The notes beneath the pieces are model-generated. The model was given only the letters and a program-made list of their open reading frames with translations. It did not search any database and was not told where the DNA came from. From NCBI GenBank assembly GCA_030761205.1, contig JAULJL010000028.1, positions 15,365,001 through 15,429,000 on the forward strand: a DNA stretch of 64,000 bases, given 5' to 3'. Made by a program: the position numbers and the translations under genes. Origin of the DNA: Fremontodendron californicum. Taxonomy: Eukaryota > Streptophyta > Magnoliopsida > Malvales > Malvaceae. The first letter of the stretch is position 1, and every line of letters starts with the position of its first letter. Positions 23,326 to 36,491 of the stretch are shown in pieces.

Positions 23326-26300
23326 TGTCACAACCTAAAAAATAACAAGTCTCATCACAAGACTTTATATTCGTTAAGCGTGACATTGGAAAAATAGAGA
23401 AAAAGTCGACTTAATTCCTCTCAAAATAAAATGAAGATTTGAAAATGACCTCGAAAATGACACGGAGTCGCCACCAATCTTTTTTGACTAGGTGTGATTG
23501 GCCACCTATTAAAACCAGTTTTGTAAAACATTTTAAAATTAATTAAAACATTTTTAAAACCAATTTCAAGTCCGCGTTTTAAACCAGAAAAATCAAAGAA
23601 GCGGGACTCGATTACGTGTGGGGAAAGATTAGCACCCCACAACGCCCGTATAAAACAGTACCTTATTAATCATGTGTTATCTCAAGTCTAAGTAAAAAGT
23701 CAGTTTTAAATTTGGCATTTTAAACTAATTCCCAATTTAAAGAAAAATAATTCCATTTTTAATTGAAAATGATCCAGAATTTATTAATTCAAAATTTTCC
23801 TATATTCCCCAACAAACGAGGCAAAATATAGAAATTTTTATTAATTTGAAAAAAATTTCGAATCATTCTCGTTTTAAAGAAGATATTCTGTTATTAATGA
23901 TAATTGATGATATCCTTCCCGGCAAACCCGACAGAGAACTCATGAATTATTTTAACTCGGGAATATCTTTATTTTGTTTAAAATTATTATCTTTTTCAAA
24001 ACATTTAAAATATATATGAATGTGTGTGACATAGTAAAGATGATATAACAAAGTCTAGTTAATATAATGCAACCTAAATGACATGATATAATTTAAATGG
24101 CATAGCATATTCAAAATGAAATGAAATGAAATATCCTAAGTAAGATGATATATTCTAAATGAAATGAAATATCCTAAGTGACATAATATATTATAAATGA
24201 AATGAAATATCCTAAGTAACTTGATATATTCTAATGAAATGATATGATTTAAATGACATAGCAAATTTAAATGACATGGCATATTTTAAATAATATAATC
24301 TATATGACATGGAATATAATCCAAGTGACATGAAATGATATGAAATATAAAATAATGTTATCATGAAATATGCATGAAAATAAAAATAATAATGCATGAA
24401 CATAGTATATGCTAAATGATGTGACAAAAATAAATGACTAAATAAAAAGCATAGGATAGCATGAAATATTCAAAACCATATGACAAACAATATAACATCG
24501 TAAAATATAAATCAAAATAATAACAATACCATAGAAATTATCATAGCAAAAATTACATATTATATAGTATGCATGAACATGAAAAATGCAATGCAGGAAA
24601 GTGTATTTTTTCCTTTAAATAAGGAAATCCGTATACCTAAAAAGATATTCGGCTACCTTAGAAAAAGACATCAAATTAAATTTTCTAAAATCAAAATACT
24701 TTGTGATTGGTTTGAAAACAAATTTGAAATCTTGGATGAAAACTAAACCCTAACCGAATTACCCTTTTAAAATAGCTCTAGTTTCCTAATTTTAAAATCC
24801 TAGACTTGACCACCCTTAACCCGAGCTTTATAGAATCATTTTAAAATGGCATAGAAACCACCCTAAGACAGTAGCTAAAGTTCCTAATCAGCCCCCTCTA
24901 AGTAACTTAGCCACAAAAAAAAAATTCCCTCAAATTCAAATCTGACTCTACTGTTCAGTATTAAATCACGATTTTTTAACCTATTTTGAAAATTTCAAAA
25001 AATATATAAAAAAAAAATGGAGACTCAGAACATTTAAAACTACACGAGAAAAAATTGACTTAATTTTTTTATTAAAGATAACTTCCCAGAAAAATCAAGA
25101 AAGTCAGAATACTAGGTGAAAACTGTTTTGCCAAAACACATTTTTTTGCTTTTGATAAAATCATTTAAAAATCAAAGTAAAAAAATTGGAGACTCTCCTA
25201 AGGACCTACAAACAGTAGCTAAAACTTCAAAAAAATTGGACTGAAATTGGCTAAAATAAAAAAAAAAATCATAAAGGTAGAATAATCATTTTGACAACTC
25301 TTTAATTTTTCACAAGTATGCTCAAGTGAGCATGACTTTGAGCCATTGATTAGCCTAAGTCATAAATCAAGTGGTATGACATGAGATGCATGAACATACA
25401 GAAAATCGAATGCATGAAATGCATGATTTAAAACCTAAATAACATGGAAAATGCATGGCATAAAGAATATGGCCTAGACCTAACATGAACTTGCATGGCA
25501 ATAAATACAACCTAAGTCTAAACATGCATGAAATGCATGGAAATGCTAATGAAACCTAAACCTAAAAAATGCATGGAAATAACACAAACACGTAGCATGC
25601 TAAATCAAGATACACAAACTCATGGCATGGAAATGCAAACAAGTCAACAAGCAAGATGAAAATAACATACAAAGCAAAGAAAATGGAAATGGCCGAATGG
25701 TCATAGACTCCAAATGGTGATTTTCTATCATGGCATTTTCACAAACATATGGCATACTAAAATGCAAGGCTAAAAGGAAACATGTTAAACCATGCAAACA
25801 TGAAGTAAAGGCATGAACAAGAATAGACAATCTCACAAACACATAGTATAGTAAAATGCAAATCATGAACAACTCAAACATGATGAAAACAGAAAATTAA
25901 AATATGGAAAACAAGGAAAATAAACATGAATACAAGATGAAAGAATCAAAAATAGAGGTAAGTAAAAAGATCAAAACAAACTCCACGTTTTTGTTATTTT
26001 TATAAAAATATAGAACATCAAAACATACTAAACATCCCAATCAACATGAAAAAGAAACAAACACAATCAAAACCAAAATAAGGCCATTCGGCCATCTCTA
26101 AAAACATGGAGGAAATTTGTTTTTTCAAAGTTTTTTCCAAGAAAGTATAAAAGAAGAACTTGAAGAAAAAGCTTAAAAACACTTATTTCAAAATTAAAAT
26201 CAATAGAAACTCACCAAAATATCAAATGAAAGCAGCAAATCAAGGATGGAAATGCAAAAAAAAATGCAAGAGTATGGTGCTTTTAGCTACCTCTAAAAGC

Positions 26301-28089
26301 TATATTGTAAGCTTTTCCTCTTCTTACTTTCTTTGCCTTTATAAACTTTCTATTTGCTTTTCAAAAATGGAGAGTATTCAGCCAAGAAAGTGTGTAAAAA
26401 ATGAAAGAGACCCCCTCTCCCTTAAGGTGGCTGAATGGCCTAGTTTAGTGTAGAAGGTTCTAGGTTTGTTTTAGCCAATTTTGATCCAATGGCCTTCAAT
26501 CCAAGATGCTTTCTATGTAGAATTCTCATCCTTAGATTGGAATAATCAGCTCCTAAATATGATGTCATGAAGATGATGTCATAAATATGACATCATCCCT
26601 CTCCATCCATTGGTCCCTGTTTTGCAAATTCAAAGGCTTGATCAAGAAAAATAACTACCTTCCTCTTCTCTCTTGGCCCTTAGATGAAAAAATCAGAAAT
26701 ATCCCTTCCTTCATGAGCCTTGGCCGGCTCACCCTTCACATTCCCAGCCTACACTTCATTTTTTTAGTTGCAAGAAAAGGCCCTTTTCGATTTCTTCGAT
26801 AAAATAATCTTTTTGACCCCCGAATCTAAATAAATAGCAAACGGACTCCAAATTCAAATTTTCCTTTTTTAATACTTCAGAAATAATAAAAAGTTTAATT
26901 CTGAAAGTTTTCAAAAACTTTCGAGCGCATTTGCTATTTTTTTTTTTTGGATTTTTTCCAAAATTGCCCTTTTGTGCACCCGAACTTTTATCATTTTTAA
27001 ACGAGCTCCAAATCCAGATTTTTCTTCACTAATCTCTTCCAAATAATTTTAGAATGAGATCTGAAAATTTTCAAAATTTTTGGAATTCATTTGCTATTTT
27101 TCTAGGATTCAACTTCTTGAATTTCAGCATAGTGAGACCGAGATTTGCCATTTTGCAAACAAGCTCCGAATCCAGATTTTTTTTCCAATCCCTTCCAAAT
27201 GGTTTAATAATGAGATCTACAAATTTTCAAAATTTTTGGAGCTCATTTGGTATTTTTCCTGAATTTTCCAGTTTTGCCCTTTTGCCTCCAAAACTCAGTT
27301 TTGCTCAAAATAAGTCCGATTTTTAGATTTTCTTTTTCTAGGACTTTGTCATTTATTGAATTGGATTTGGTCCAAAAATGCCCAATTTTTACAATCAAAT
27401 TCCCCTCTGATTTGATTTTCCTTTTTTACTATCGGGAATTTCCTCGTTTTTCCGTTTTTTCTCCAATCAGATCTTTTCTTTGAATTTCTTCAAACTGAGC
27501 CTTAGTTTATCCTTGGTTACTCAGTCCTCATCAATTAGGGGCTTTAGTTTTACCGAATCAGACCATTTCTACAAATTTCTCTAATTTCACCAAAATCCAC
27601 TAAAAACCCTAATTCTTGGTTTTCTTCCAAATTGACTTTTCCTTCAGTTTTTCTTCCAAGTAGCCTCTCCATTACTTGTAGTCAGTGCTTATCTTTCATT
27701 TGGAACCTCCAATTTCGACCAATTTGATCGTTTAAGCACTTTTTCCCAAATTTTTTGAACTAGGGTTTCATATCTACTGAATCTTCGTAACCTATCTTCC
27801 TGACTCCATATCTTTCAATGTAGACCTCGGATTATCAAAATTCTTTCACCATTTTTCAATTGAACTTAAAATCTTGATTTTGAAAGTGGGTTGACTTTTT
27901 TAGTAGTTGATTTTTTTGGTTGACTTTTTCGGGGTTGACTTTTCAAGTTTGACTTTTTATGTCTGCTTTCTTAAACTAAGTCTCAGAGTACCACCTGCAG
28001 GATGAGAAAAGCCTTTTTGCATTTTGAAACATCACTTTAGGAAGAAAACATACCTGTTTTAGTGGTCCGGACAAAATTAGGTGTCTACA
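23326..28089 (-). repeat. Ogre 5' LTR
   Basis: 4764 bp, matching 5518-10302. On the plus strand it starts tgtcacaacc and ends gtgtctaca. It differs from its partner by many C/T and G/A changes and small indels, including a missing 'gttcgg'-like hexamer near 23605. Confidence 0.92.
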
Positions 28090-28094
28090 AACAA

Positions 28095-29398
28095 GATAGA
28101 CCTATTTGTTTGAAAGTTTTCAACTACGTACTCTACAAAAGAAAATATTAAATGATTAGACTTGTTCATGGATTGGGTTATCTGCTCAGCCCGGTAGGCC
28201 TAATAGTGACTTTTGTAATCCGGGTCTGTCTAGCCCGGTCTGGCCCGATCCAAATAGTGACCTAAAAATAATTTTAAATTTTTTAAATAGTAAAACGGGC
28301 TTTCGAGTTCAGTCCAGGCCGGGCTTGGGCATGTAAAAATAAAATGTTCCTGGCCCAGGCTAGCCATGGACACCTCTAAGAAATAACAATGACATATAGA
28401 TGGAGTTTTTCTTGTTAGACTTTTTACATTCATGATAATCACATGTTCTTTTGATTTTTTACAATTAAAAGTTGTTATACATTATTTTACTACTTAATTT
28501 AATATTATATGTTATTTAAAAAAATGTTATAATTGAAAAATATATTATAATGAATAATTTTTTTTTCACTTATTAACTCGACAATGATTATTAGGATTAT
28601 TTTTTTTCATTTTCTTTATTAATTTTAACTATTCAAATAAGAAGTATATGTATCATTAAACATTTCTTTTCTTTTCTTGATGTTTATCCAAATTAGAGGT
28701 ATTCATGGGCCGGACTAGGCTGGACTTAAGTATGGTATCAACACCACATATACTTGTCCAAATCTGGCCCGACCCGAAATATAGGCCTCAAATTCTGGCC
28801 AAACCCGACCATATTTGTAAATAGGTAGTCTAAACCCGTTTAGGCCCGCCCGTATTAATTTTTGTCTAAAAAAAATTTAAACAAATATGTTATTTTTTAT
28901 TTGATTTTTAGTAATTTTATCTTTTTTTATTATTATTAAGTTCTAAAATATAGATAACTTTACATATTTTTAAATGTTTATACTAAAATACATTTATTTT
29001 TTATATGATATAAATTACATAATATATATAAATATAAAATAATATATGATATAAATGAAAAAACGGATCGGGTCGGGTCAGGCTCGGACCTTGATTGATG
29101 GAGCCAAGGTCCGACCTAATTTCTAAATGGGCCTCATTTTTTTGTTTAAACCTATATTTCGGATCTAATACTTTTTTTCTAAACTCTCTTAAATATAGGG
29201 TGGACTTTCATACTTGAACAATAACCCGATCCTTGAACAATCTAATCCAAACATAGCCAAGATTTGAAGGGGAAAAAAAAATTTTGAGTCTCAATTCACA
29301 AACCCTGCCAACAAGAAAAACTTTCATGGCCCCATGTAGTATTGAGTTGTCCAACAAACAACATTGAACTCCCAACTTCTCTCTTCAAATTTCCATAT
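28095..29398. repeat. intergenic DNA with gggccgg/cccgacc-type repeats
   Basis: Two degenerate patches rich in 'gcccggtc', 'gggcttggg' and 'cccgaccc' (about 28150-28380 and 28690-29215) flank AT-rich cores. Similar patches recur at 41090-41340 and 42100-42590. They look like relics of non-autonomous elements. No gene was seen. Confidence 0.45.
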
Positions 29399-30826
29399 CT
29401 CATAAGTGGTGAAGATTGCAATGCAAACTTTTATAATGAGAATAGGTGAGAATCCTTTCTTAATTTTTGAAAAACGTGTAAAAAGCAAAAACAACAAATT
29501 AGTTAAAAAATTATAAAAAAGCATAAAAAAAAAATTTTATTCATAACAAAGATAATGAAAAAAATTTATATATTCCTATATGATGAATTGATAATAGTAA
29601 ATATTTGAAAGAAAATAAAAGATTAGAAAATAATTAAATTTGTGATTAGATTTGTTCACGAATTACACTTGTCAAACTTATTAGTATAGATATAGTCGAT
29701 TCAACCCATAATATTATTTTATAAATAAATAATTTATTTTAATTTTAAAATATCAATATAAAATATTTTTAATTAAATAAAATTTGAATGAACTATAGAG
29801 CCAAATTCTATTTCAAATTTAAATTTTAGAGGTATCGAACGAGTGTGATGCGACTCAATCTATAGACATCTTCAAACAATTACTGTCTATATCAACAAAA
29901 AAAATCTTACCTTTTATGTTTGTTAAAACAATATCTAACCGTCTTAACTTTTTCTCTCTTTATACGCTCGAGAGTTCACTAAAACTCTTAGAAGGCCAAG
30001 AGTTTTCTTTTTTCACGTAGCTTCTATTTATTTCATAAAAGTTAATTTTTGTATTTTTGGTATTTGATTGATAGGAAATAGAATGAATAAGTTTTAAACA
30101 AAAAATTTTAGATTCGCCCTCAATTTGAAATGTTATTATATTTTATAAATAATTATGTTAATTAATTGTAATTAAAAAATATAAATATTAAAATATCATG
30201 TTCAAATAACTTTTATTTGATAAAACGAACCTTCTAAGAGTTTCAGTGAACTCTTGAGCGTATAAAGAGAGAAAAAGTTAGACGGTTAGATATTGTCTTA
30301 ACAAATATAAAAAGTAAGAATTTTCTTTTGATATAGACATTGACTGTTTGAAGATGTTTATAGATCGAGTTGCATCACACTCGTTCAATACCTCTAAAAT
30401 TTAAATTTGAAATCGAATTTGGCTCTATAGTTCATTCAAATTTTATTTAATTAAAAATATTTTATATTGATATTTTAAAATTAAAATAAAATGATTATTT
30501 ATTTATAAAATAATATTATGGGTTGAATCGACTATATCTATACTAATAAGTTTGACAAGTGGTGTAATTCGTGAACATATCTAATCACACATTTAATTAT
30601 TTTGTATTCTTTTATTTTCTTTTAAATATTTACTATTATCAATTCATCATGTAAGAATGTATAATTTTTTTTCATTACCTTTGTTATAAATAAAAATCTT
30701 TCTTTTACTTTTTTTTTCTTTAATTAACCTATTGCTTTTGTTTTTTACACTTTTTTCAAAAATAAAAAGAGGGTTCTCACCGGTTCTCATTACAAAAATT
30801 TGCATTGTAGTCTTCACCCTCATTAG
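29399..30826. mobile_element. large inverted repeat (foldback-type element), arms ~597 bp
   Basis: The left arm 29399-29995 and right arm 30230-30826 are reverse complements with scattered mismatches, separated by 234 bp. Paired landmarks include gaatgaactatagagccaaat with its complement, tatacgctcgagagttcac with gtgaactcttgagcgtata, and gaagattgcaatgcaaa with tttgcattgtagtcttc. A transcript would form a long hairpin. No transposase and no clear target duplication were found. Confidence 0.85.
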
Positions 30827-30907
30827 TTCTTTTACTTTCTCTCAAAACACAAACACCCATTTTTTTTCCTGATTCTATTCACAGTCATTCCCTTTAGCTC
30901 TCTCCGA

Positions 30908-31250
30908 AAATGTCAAACTATAACTGGAGTCATGCATAGTTGAAACTCCTGATAGAGTCTACCTGATGACAGTTTCCAAACCAAAAGAAGAGATCGAAGA
31001 CAACATAGTAATATTTCATGTCCGTCCATACTCAATCTTGGGTGGTTGTCAGGCTCTTTTGAAGGGGATTGCTTCTGGATTAGCTGAAAAGGTTACAAGG
31101 CTGTTACTTTTGACATGAGAGGAGTTGGAAGCTCAACTGGAAGAGCTTCTCTTACAGGTTTTGCTAAGGTCAAGGATGTTATTTCTGTCTGCAATTGGGT
31201 TTTTCAAAAGCTTTCTTTTGACAAGATCTTGTTGTTGGGCTCTTCTGCAG
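30908..31250 (+). pseudogene. alpha/beta-hydrolase-like pseudogene, first exon
   Basis: The region reads VETPDRVYLMTVSKPKEEI, HVRPYSILGGCQALLKGIAS, FDMRGVGSSTGRASLTGF and FDKILLLGSSAG, characteristic of a plant alpha/beta-hydrolase superfamily protein. GSSAG is the nucleophile-elbow-like box. It ends exactly at a donor (tctgcag|gtataat). The upstream ATG at 30908 is out of frame with the body, and one base is missing near 31090 (AEK-GYKAVTF region), so the frame is broken. The second exon is at 39319. It is not functional as it stands. Confidence 0.75.
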
Positions 31251-31864
31251 GTATAATATAATTATTGTCTTTGCCTTTCTTTCTTTTTCTTTTAGACAAT
31301 TATCTTGATTTTGGTATGGAGAATTTTTGTTGGGTTTTGGGTAGTGATTAGATTGTTTGTTTAGAATTTAGATCCCATTAAATAGGTATTAGATTCTTAT
31401 GTGCATAATATACTTTGAAAAGGAAGAAAAAATGCATAATATACTTTGAAAAGGAAGAAAAAAACTAAGTTAACTTCTTTCTAACATTAAAGGGAATGTT
31501 GATTAGACAAGTTCTATGATTTATAGGCAGATTTAAGTCTAACTTGTTGCTAAAGTGCTAATCATGTAATTTGATTAAAAAGGGTAGTTTTGGTTTTAGG
31601 TTTATCAATGATTTCTGTGTTGTTTGTAGATATTTTTGTGTTGTTTGTAGATAAAAACTTGTACTTGGCTTTTTTTTTTTTTTTTTTTTTACTTAATTCT
31701 AAGGATGACATTCGAAGGCTATGCTCTGCTTTATATATTTAAAGGTTAGGGGTTGCCTGGATTGTTATTACAGGCCAAGTCGAAGGCAAACTGGTAAAAT
31801 GAACTAGTTGATATTGCAGTTTTTCTTCAATAAAGATAAGTTATTAATGTGTTATGGGTTTTTA

Positions 31865-32061
31865 CCATGTTGCTCCGACTCTTCATTTTTCTTGAAGTAC
31901 TTTTGCCCGACATCCGTGTGCGACACATATCCGGACATGGGTATGGGGATATGACCCTCTAAAGACACTACAAATACATGTAAAAACTTAGAAAAATTGA
32001 ACATACCCGTGTTGGACACATACTTGTATCCGACACTCACACCCGAATCCAAGTAACATAG
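31865..32061 (+). mobile_element. hAT-like MITE, copy A
   Basis: About 197 bp with short terminal inverted repeats (catgttgctccgac / aagtaacatag). It is full of 'gtgtccgacac'-type words and related to copies B and C. The flanks ggttttta and gatttttg are an imperfect 8-bp duplication. Confidence 0.7.
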
Positions 32062-32634
32062 GATTTTTGTGCTGTATTTGTGTTTACTGCTGGTGTAATT
32101 TCATACTAAAAAGTTTTGGTCTTAGTTATCAACTGTTTATGTTGGACAATCCATTAATGATGCCGAGGGAAGAGTTTTAAGTGATAGATTTAGTTAGTTT
32201 TTGAAAAGCATATTTGTTGTAAAATCAGTCTATAATTATGCAATTGAGTTTTTCAAAAGTCATGCTTTTATATATTAAAAATGATCATTTTGAGGTATCA
32301 CATGCTCTTATAGTTTTTTTTTTTTTAGTTTTGTGCATTGATTGGTTGGTGTATGCTGGTAAATTACTCAGCTACAATGTGGTAGAGACCCATAAAACTG
32401 ATGTGCTGAAAATAAATAGGTTTTGTTTTTTACATTGAGTTAGTGTTGCTAGTCAGAGATAAATGGGTGTTTTTTTACAGGTCCATATTCATTTTTCATT
32501 CTTCTTATAAAGTTGATAGTCTTGCCATACTTAAGTGCTGGTTACTGATTTCTTTGAGCAGGGACAAAAATGAAAACAGGCAGTCCACAGAAGAAAGAAA
32601 CAGAAAAACATGTGTGTGGGTTGGGGGTGTGAAG

Positions 32635-32832
32635 CTATATTACTCGGATTTGGATGTGGGTGTCGGACACGGGTATGTGTCCGACACGGGTATGTTCAAT
32701 TTTTTTTTCAATATTTTCATGTATTTGGAGGGTCTTTGGAAGATCATATCCCCATACTCATGTCCGAATATGTGTGGGACATGGGTATCAGACATAGTAT
32801 TTCAAAAAAAAGGAAAAGTCGGAGCAACATAG
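32635..32832 (-). mobile_element. hAT-like MITE, copy B (inverted)
   Basis: 198 bp, reverse orientation to copy A. The termini are ctatattactcgg and ggagcaacatag. It is flanked by an 8-bp direct repeat gtgtgaag, which points to an hAT-type 8-bp target duplication. It lies in the hydrolase pseudogene intron. Confidence 0.8.
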
Positions 32833-32880
32833 GTGTGAAGTAGAAGAAATGACTTGACTGCTATAAACTTGTTGTATATC

Positions 32881-33311
32881 TGATAACTCTAGGAAATATA
32901 ATTATTTTACCACCTTTTATGCATTTAAATCGGCTAAGTCTTTGAGGCTTTTATTAGGATTTGATTAGTTTTAGATATTTTTATATTTATTTTATTTATC
33001 CATTTTATGTTTAAAATAGTTATTTAGTCATTATTTATGTGTTTTTATAGTTCCAAGGTGATCTGGAGTTTCGAGGTGCAAAACGATGAAAAACGGTGCA
33101 AAGCAATGAGCAAGCAGATTCGACTTCAGGAGCTTGTTTCAAGGAAAACATGATCTTAAAGTCTTAATTTGAGAAAACTTCCTCCTTGACTTTTGAAGCT
33201 AACTTCAATACCTTTCCAACGGTCTAAGACTCCTCAACATCGGACAAGATTTTCCCATCCCAATCAGCTGACGAAATATGAGAAAATAGTGGAACCAACA
33301 AGGAGCCAGCT
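32881..33311 (+). repeat. inverted partial LTR at the left end of the Athila-like element
   Basis: It starts TGATAACTCTAGGAAATATA and is the reverse complement of the last ~430 bp of the neighbouring LTR (34485-34913) with some mismatches. The junction to the full LTR (33312-33329) contains ccagctttgggcgcc, similar both to an LTR segment near 34455 and to the GGCGCC of the primer binding site. Confidence 0.85.
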
Positions 33312-33329
33312 TTGGGCGCCACAAAAACT

Positions 33330-34913
33330 TGTTGTCAGATTTCACTACGCAAGTGCACGTATCGCAAACAAGTAATAAAGTGGAAGTAAAGTGTCGAACC
33401 CACGAGGAATTGCTATTAAATTCGTTAAGTACTAAAATTAACACAACTTAATCTTATCTAAACAATTAATTAAAGATGGTAATTAAAAACTAAATTAAAC
33501 AAAAATAATACTGAAAGCAAGTAAATTAAAAAGGATGAATTCAATTAATTATAAAAGCCGAGGATTACAACTTCCCTCAACACTTCGCTTGAATCTCTCT
33601 CTACCTCTTCATTGATTAATGATCCTGAGTTGTTAACCTAGAATTCTATCTTATTTATAAGTATCTGTCGATGGTCTCATAAAAATATCCTTCTTAACCA
33701 ATTAACTATATGTCTATGATAATTGAATTAAAGAAGAACTCATTAAGCTTAGGCTCTAACAATGGTTACATATGACAAGTAAGTATATTTCTATCCTACC
33801 TGCAGATCAACTCATTTTAATAAATGAATATGAAGCCATTCAATCCATGTCTAGTTGTATTTAGGTTAACAAATCAATCTAATTGGTGATCAAGCAATTA
33901 GAATCATTAAGAACAAGAATGAACAAACAACTCAACAAACCATTAAATCAAGCTAGAGAGAGAAAGTAAATTCAAACTATGTGTTGAGTTCCATTGAAAT
34001 CCTAGTAAAAGAAATTTAGTTCATGATAATTAATGAAAACAACTCAACAAACCATTAAATCAAGCTAGAGAGAGAAAGTAAATTCAAACTATGTGTTGAG
34101 TTCCATTGAAATCCTAGTAAAAGAAATTTAGTTCATGATAATTAATGAAAACAAATATTCAAATAGTTTCACCATTATCAACAACACAAGAAAAATAAAG
34201 AAGAGAAAAGAGAAAACTAAGAGTTGTCAATTCTTGAATCTTCAATCTTTCAATCTTCTTGAGAGAATTTTGATGGCAACTATCTTCTTGAGAGAATTAG
34301 GTTTCTAGGTATCCAATCTCCCCTTATTTTAGCCTAAAAAAATCCTATTTAAAGTGTCCAAGGCACCCTGGAGTCCGAAACTTCGCTTGCAAGCAACCCA
34401 AGTAAGCTACAAGTTTTTTTTCCCGTAACTACTGTTCACATGTGGCATTGCAGCGCCAGCTTTGGGCGCAGCAGCGCCACTGCTACTGCCTCCTTGTTGG
34501 TTCCGCCATTTTCTAGTACTTCGTCAGCTGATTTGGATGGGCAAATCTTGTCCGATTTTGACGAGTCATAAACCGTTGGAAAGGTATGGAAGTCAGATTC
34601 AAAAGTTAAGGTGGAAGTTTTCTCAAATTAAGAATTTAAAATCATTTTTTCTTTGAAACAAACTCCGGAGGTCGAATCTGCCTGCTCATTGCTTTGCACC
34701 GTTTTTCATCGTTTTGCACCTCGAAGCTCCAGATCACCTTGGACCTATAAAAACACATAAATAATGACTAAATAAATTTTTTAAACATAAAATGGATAAA
34801 TAAAATAAATATAAAACATCTAAAACTAATCAAATCCTAATAAAAGCCCTAAAGACTTAGCCGATTTAAATGCATAAAAGATGGTAAAATAACTATATTT
34901 CCTAGAGTTATCA
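33330..34913 (-). repeat. Athila-like LTR (3' LTR)
   Basis: 1584 bp. On the plus strand it starts tgttgtcagatttc and ends agttatca. It is longer than its partner because of a 112-bp tandem duplication (33929-34040 and 34041-34152). Confidence 0.88.
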
Positions 34914-36491
34914 CACCCCCAAACTTAAGATTTTTCTAGTCCTCGAGCAAAATAAAACTAAACAAACTAATTAAATAACCTGACACAAAACACCACTCAA
35001 GATAAATGCACTCAAACAATGATTTCTTAATTTTCCTCAAAAGTTACCTCAAAATCCTGATTCAAAGTAGAACATAAACTTAATCCAAATCTATGATTCA
35101 ATTCAATCGTAAACTTCATGCTTGAATGGATTTTTAGTGTGTGTGTGTGTATATAATCTCTTTGCAAATCAATGCATGCAATCTGAATAAGTTTATATCA
35201 ATGCAAAATACGAATTAGTATTAGATTCTCATATGTTTGTTTTTCATCTCTCTCTCCACTAATGTAGACTAACACTTCATCAAGGATCAAGTAGGTCTTT
35301 ATTAAGCTTGTAATGTAAGGCTAGGGTCAAGGTAGGATAAAGATATATTTCGGTTTAAGTTACCCATAGACACTTTACATTTTTTTTTTCAGGATTTTTT
35401 TAGAGCCATAGTATTTTTCCTCAAATTACATTCTCCAATCTTTGAATACACTTCCTTTTTGCTTCACCAATTTATTCTCTCTTTTTTTCTCTGTTCTTCG
35501 TTTTCGAAGAACCATAAACTTTTTTTTTATCACCACTTCACCCAAATTCGACATGGCTCATAATTTTTTCCTGTAATATCATCACATGCCTATGTAGTGA
35601 GGGTTAATCATGGTTTTTCTTATTTAGCTAGGCTAAAAGATGTGGCAATAAAAAAAATAGATATATCAATAGGCATAAAACGGTAGGCTAAGGATAATCA
35701 TATATAAAGGTAAGCTCAAAAAGCTCAAACGATCCAAAAATGGTCTAAATCACTTCCTCAACTTAGTGTTGTCTAGGATTTTGCCTTGAGAGAGAATCAA
35801 ACAAATTCTAGGCTTTTAGACATAATTACAATTCACATCAACATAATCAGTCTTTAAATAAACAATGCAAATCTAAGCAAGAGATCCAGTGCTCAATTTT
35901 TGAAAATCACATCCTAACATGAAACTAACAAAAGAATTTAACACAAATTCTTCTCATGCTTATGTTTTCCCAAAAATCAAGATAAATCAATAACTAAAAT
36001 TCATCATTGGATAATGATTCCATCATATAAGTGCAATATATCTCAAGTAAATTTTTTTTAACTCCTAATAAAATTAGACAATCACACAAACTAAAATAAA
36101 TCTAAAGACACACCCCCAAACTTAAAACAAACATTGTCCTCAATGTTTGGAAATAAAAAGAGCAAGAACAAGAAAACTCCCCTATCGATGAAAGTAATGC
36201 AAGAGAAGCTTTAGTTTTCCTCTTAGACTTCATCATGCTTGTCCAAGTTGGGTAAGTGGTCACTACAAAAGAAATCAAAGTAAAAAGAAAGTAATCAAAA
36301 AAATCCTAAAAATTTAAATTTAAAAAGAAAAAAAAAGAGTTTAGAACTTGGGTTGCCTCCCAAGAAGCGCTTGATTTATAGTCATTGGCTTGACTATCTC
36401 ATGTTTATCATCCGGTATCCAACCACTTGATGATTTTTGATTCATGCCATTTGGTTGTCATTTCTTTAAACAACGTCGCTTTCTTGCAGGC
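34914..36491 (-). other. noncoding 3' part of the Athila-like element, with polypurine tracts
   Basis: Next to the LTR the coding strand reads TCTTAAGTTTGGGGGTG, the polypurine tract (34914-34930). A second similar tract lies near 36112-36126, beside the palindromic motif ACATTGTCCTCAATGT (36132-36147). There is no open frame of note. Confidence 0.65.

Larger units (their letters stand above)
5518..28089 (-). mobile_element. Ogre-type Ty3/gypsy (Tat lineage) LTR retrotransposon, complete but decayed
   Basis: A 22,572-bp element read on the minus strand. The 5' LTR is 28089-23326 and the 3' LTR is 10302-5518. The element is flanked by a perfect 5-bp target duplication AACAA (5513-5517 and 28090-28094). 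On the coding strand the LTR starts TGTAGACACC and ends GACA. The primer binding site, polypurine tract, ORF1, gag, protease, RT, two RNase H domains and integrase follow in the Ogre order. Very long LTRs, an extra ORF upstream of gag, a second RNase H and an intron between protease and RT are hallmarks described for Ogre. All genes carry stops or frameshifts. In the first ~300 bp the two LTRs differ at about 8% of positions by eye, mostly transitions, so the insertion is old. Confidence 0.92.
31251..32880 (+). other. remnant intron of the hydrolase pseudogene, left part
   Basis: Noncoding sequence after the donor at 31251. It holds a direct repeat of 'atgcataatatactttgaaaaggaagaaaaa' type near 31401 and 31432, a T-tract near 31670-31690 and two MITE copies listed separately. 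The whole intron (31251-39318) has been enlarged by insertions. Confidence 0.6.

Noticed and set aside
32443..32843. 129- and 77-codon plus-strand frames
   Set aside because: They are largely made of the inverted MITE copy B (VGHGYVSDTGM-type words from gtgtcggacac).
32881..33311. Solo LTR inserted independently in the opposite orientation
   Set aside because: The piece is truncated at its inner end and has no target duplication of its own. ATATC flanks the whole compound, which favours a single insertion, though this is not proved.
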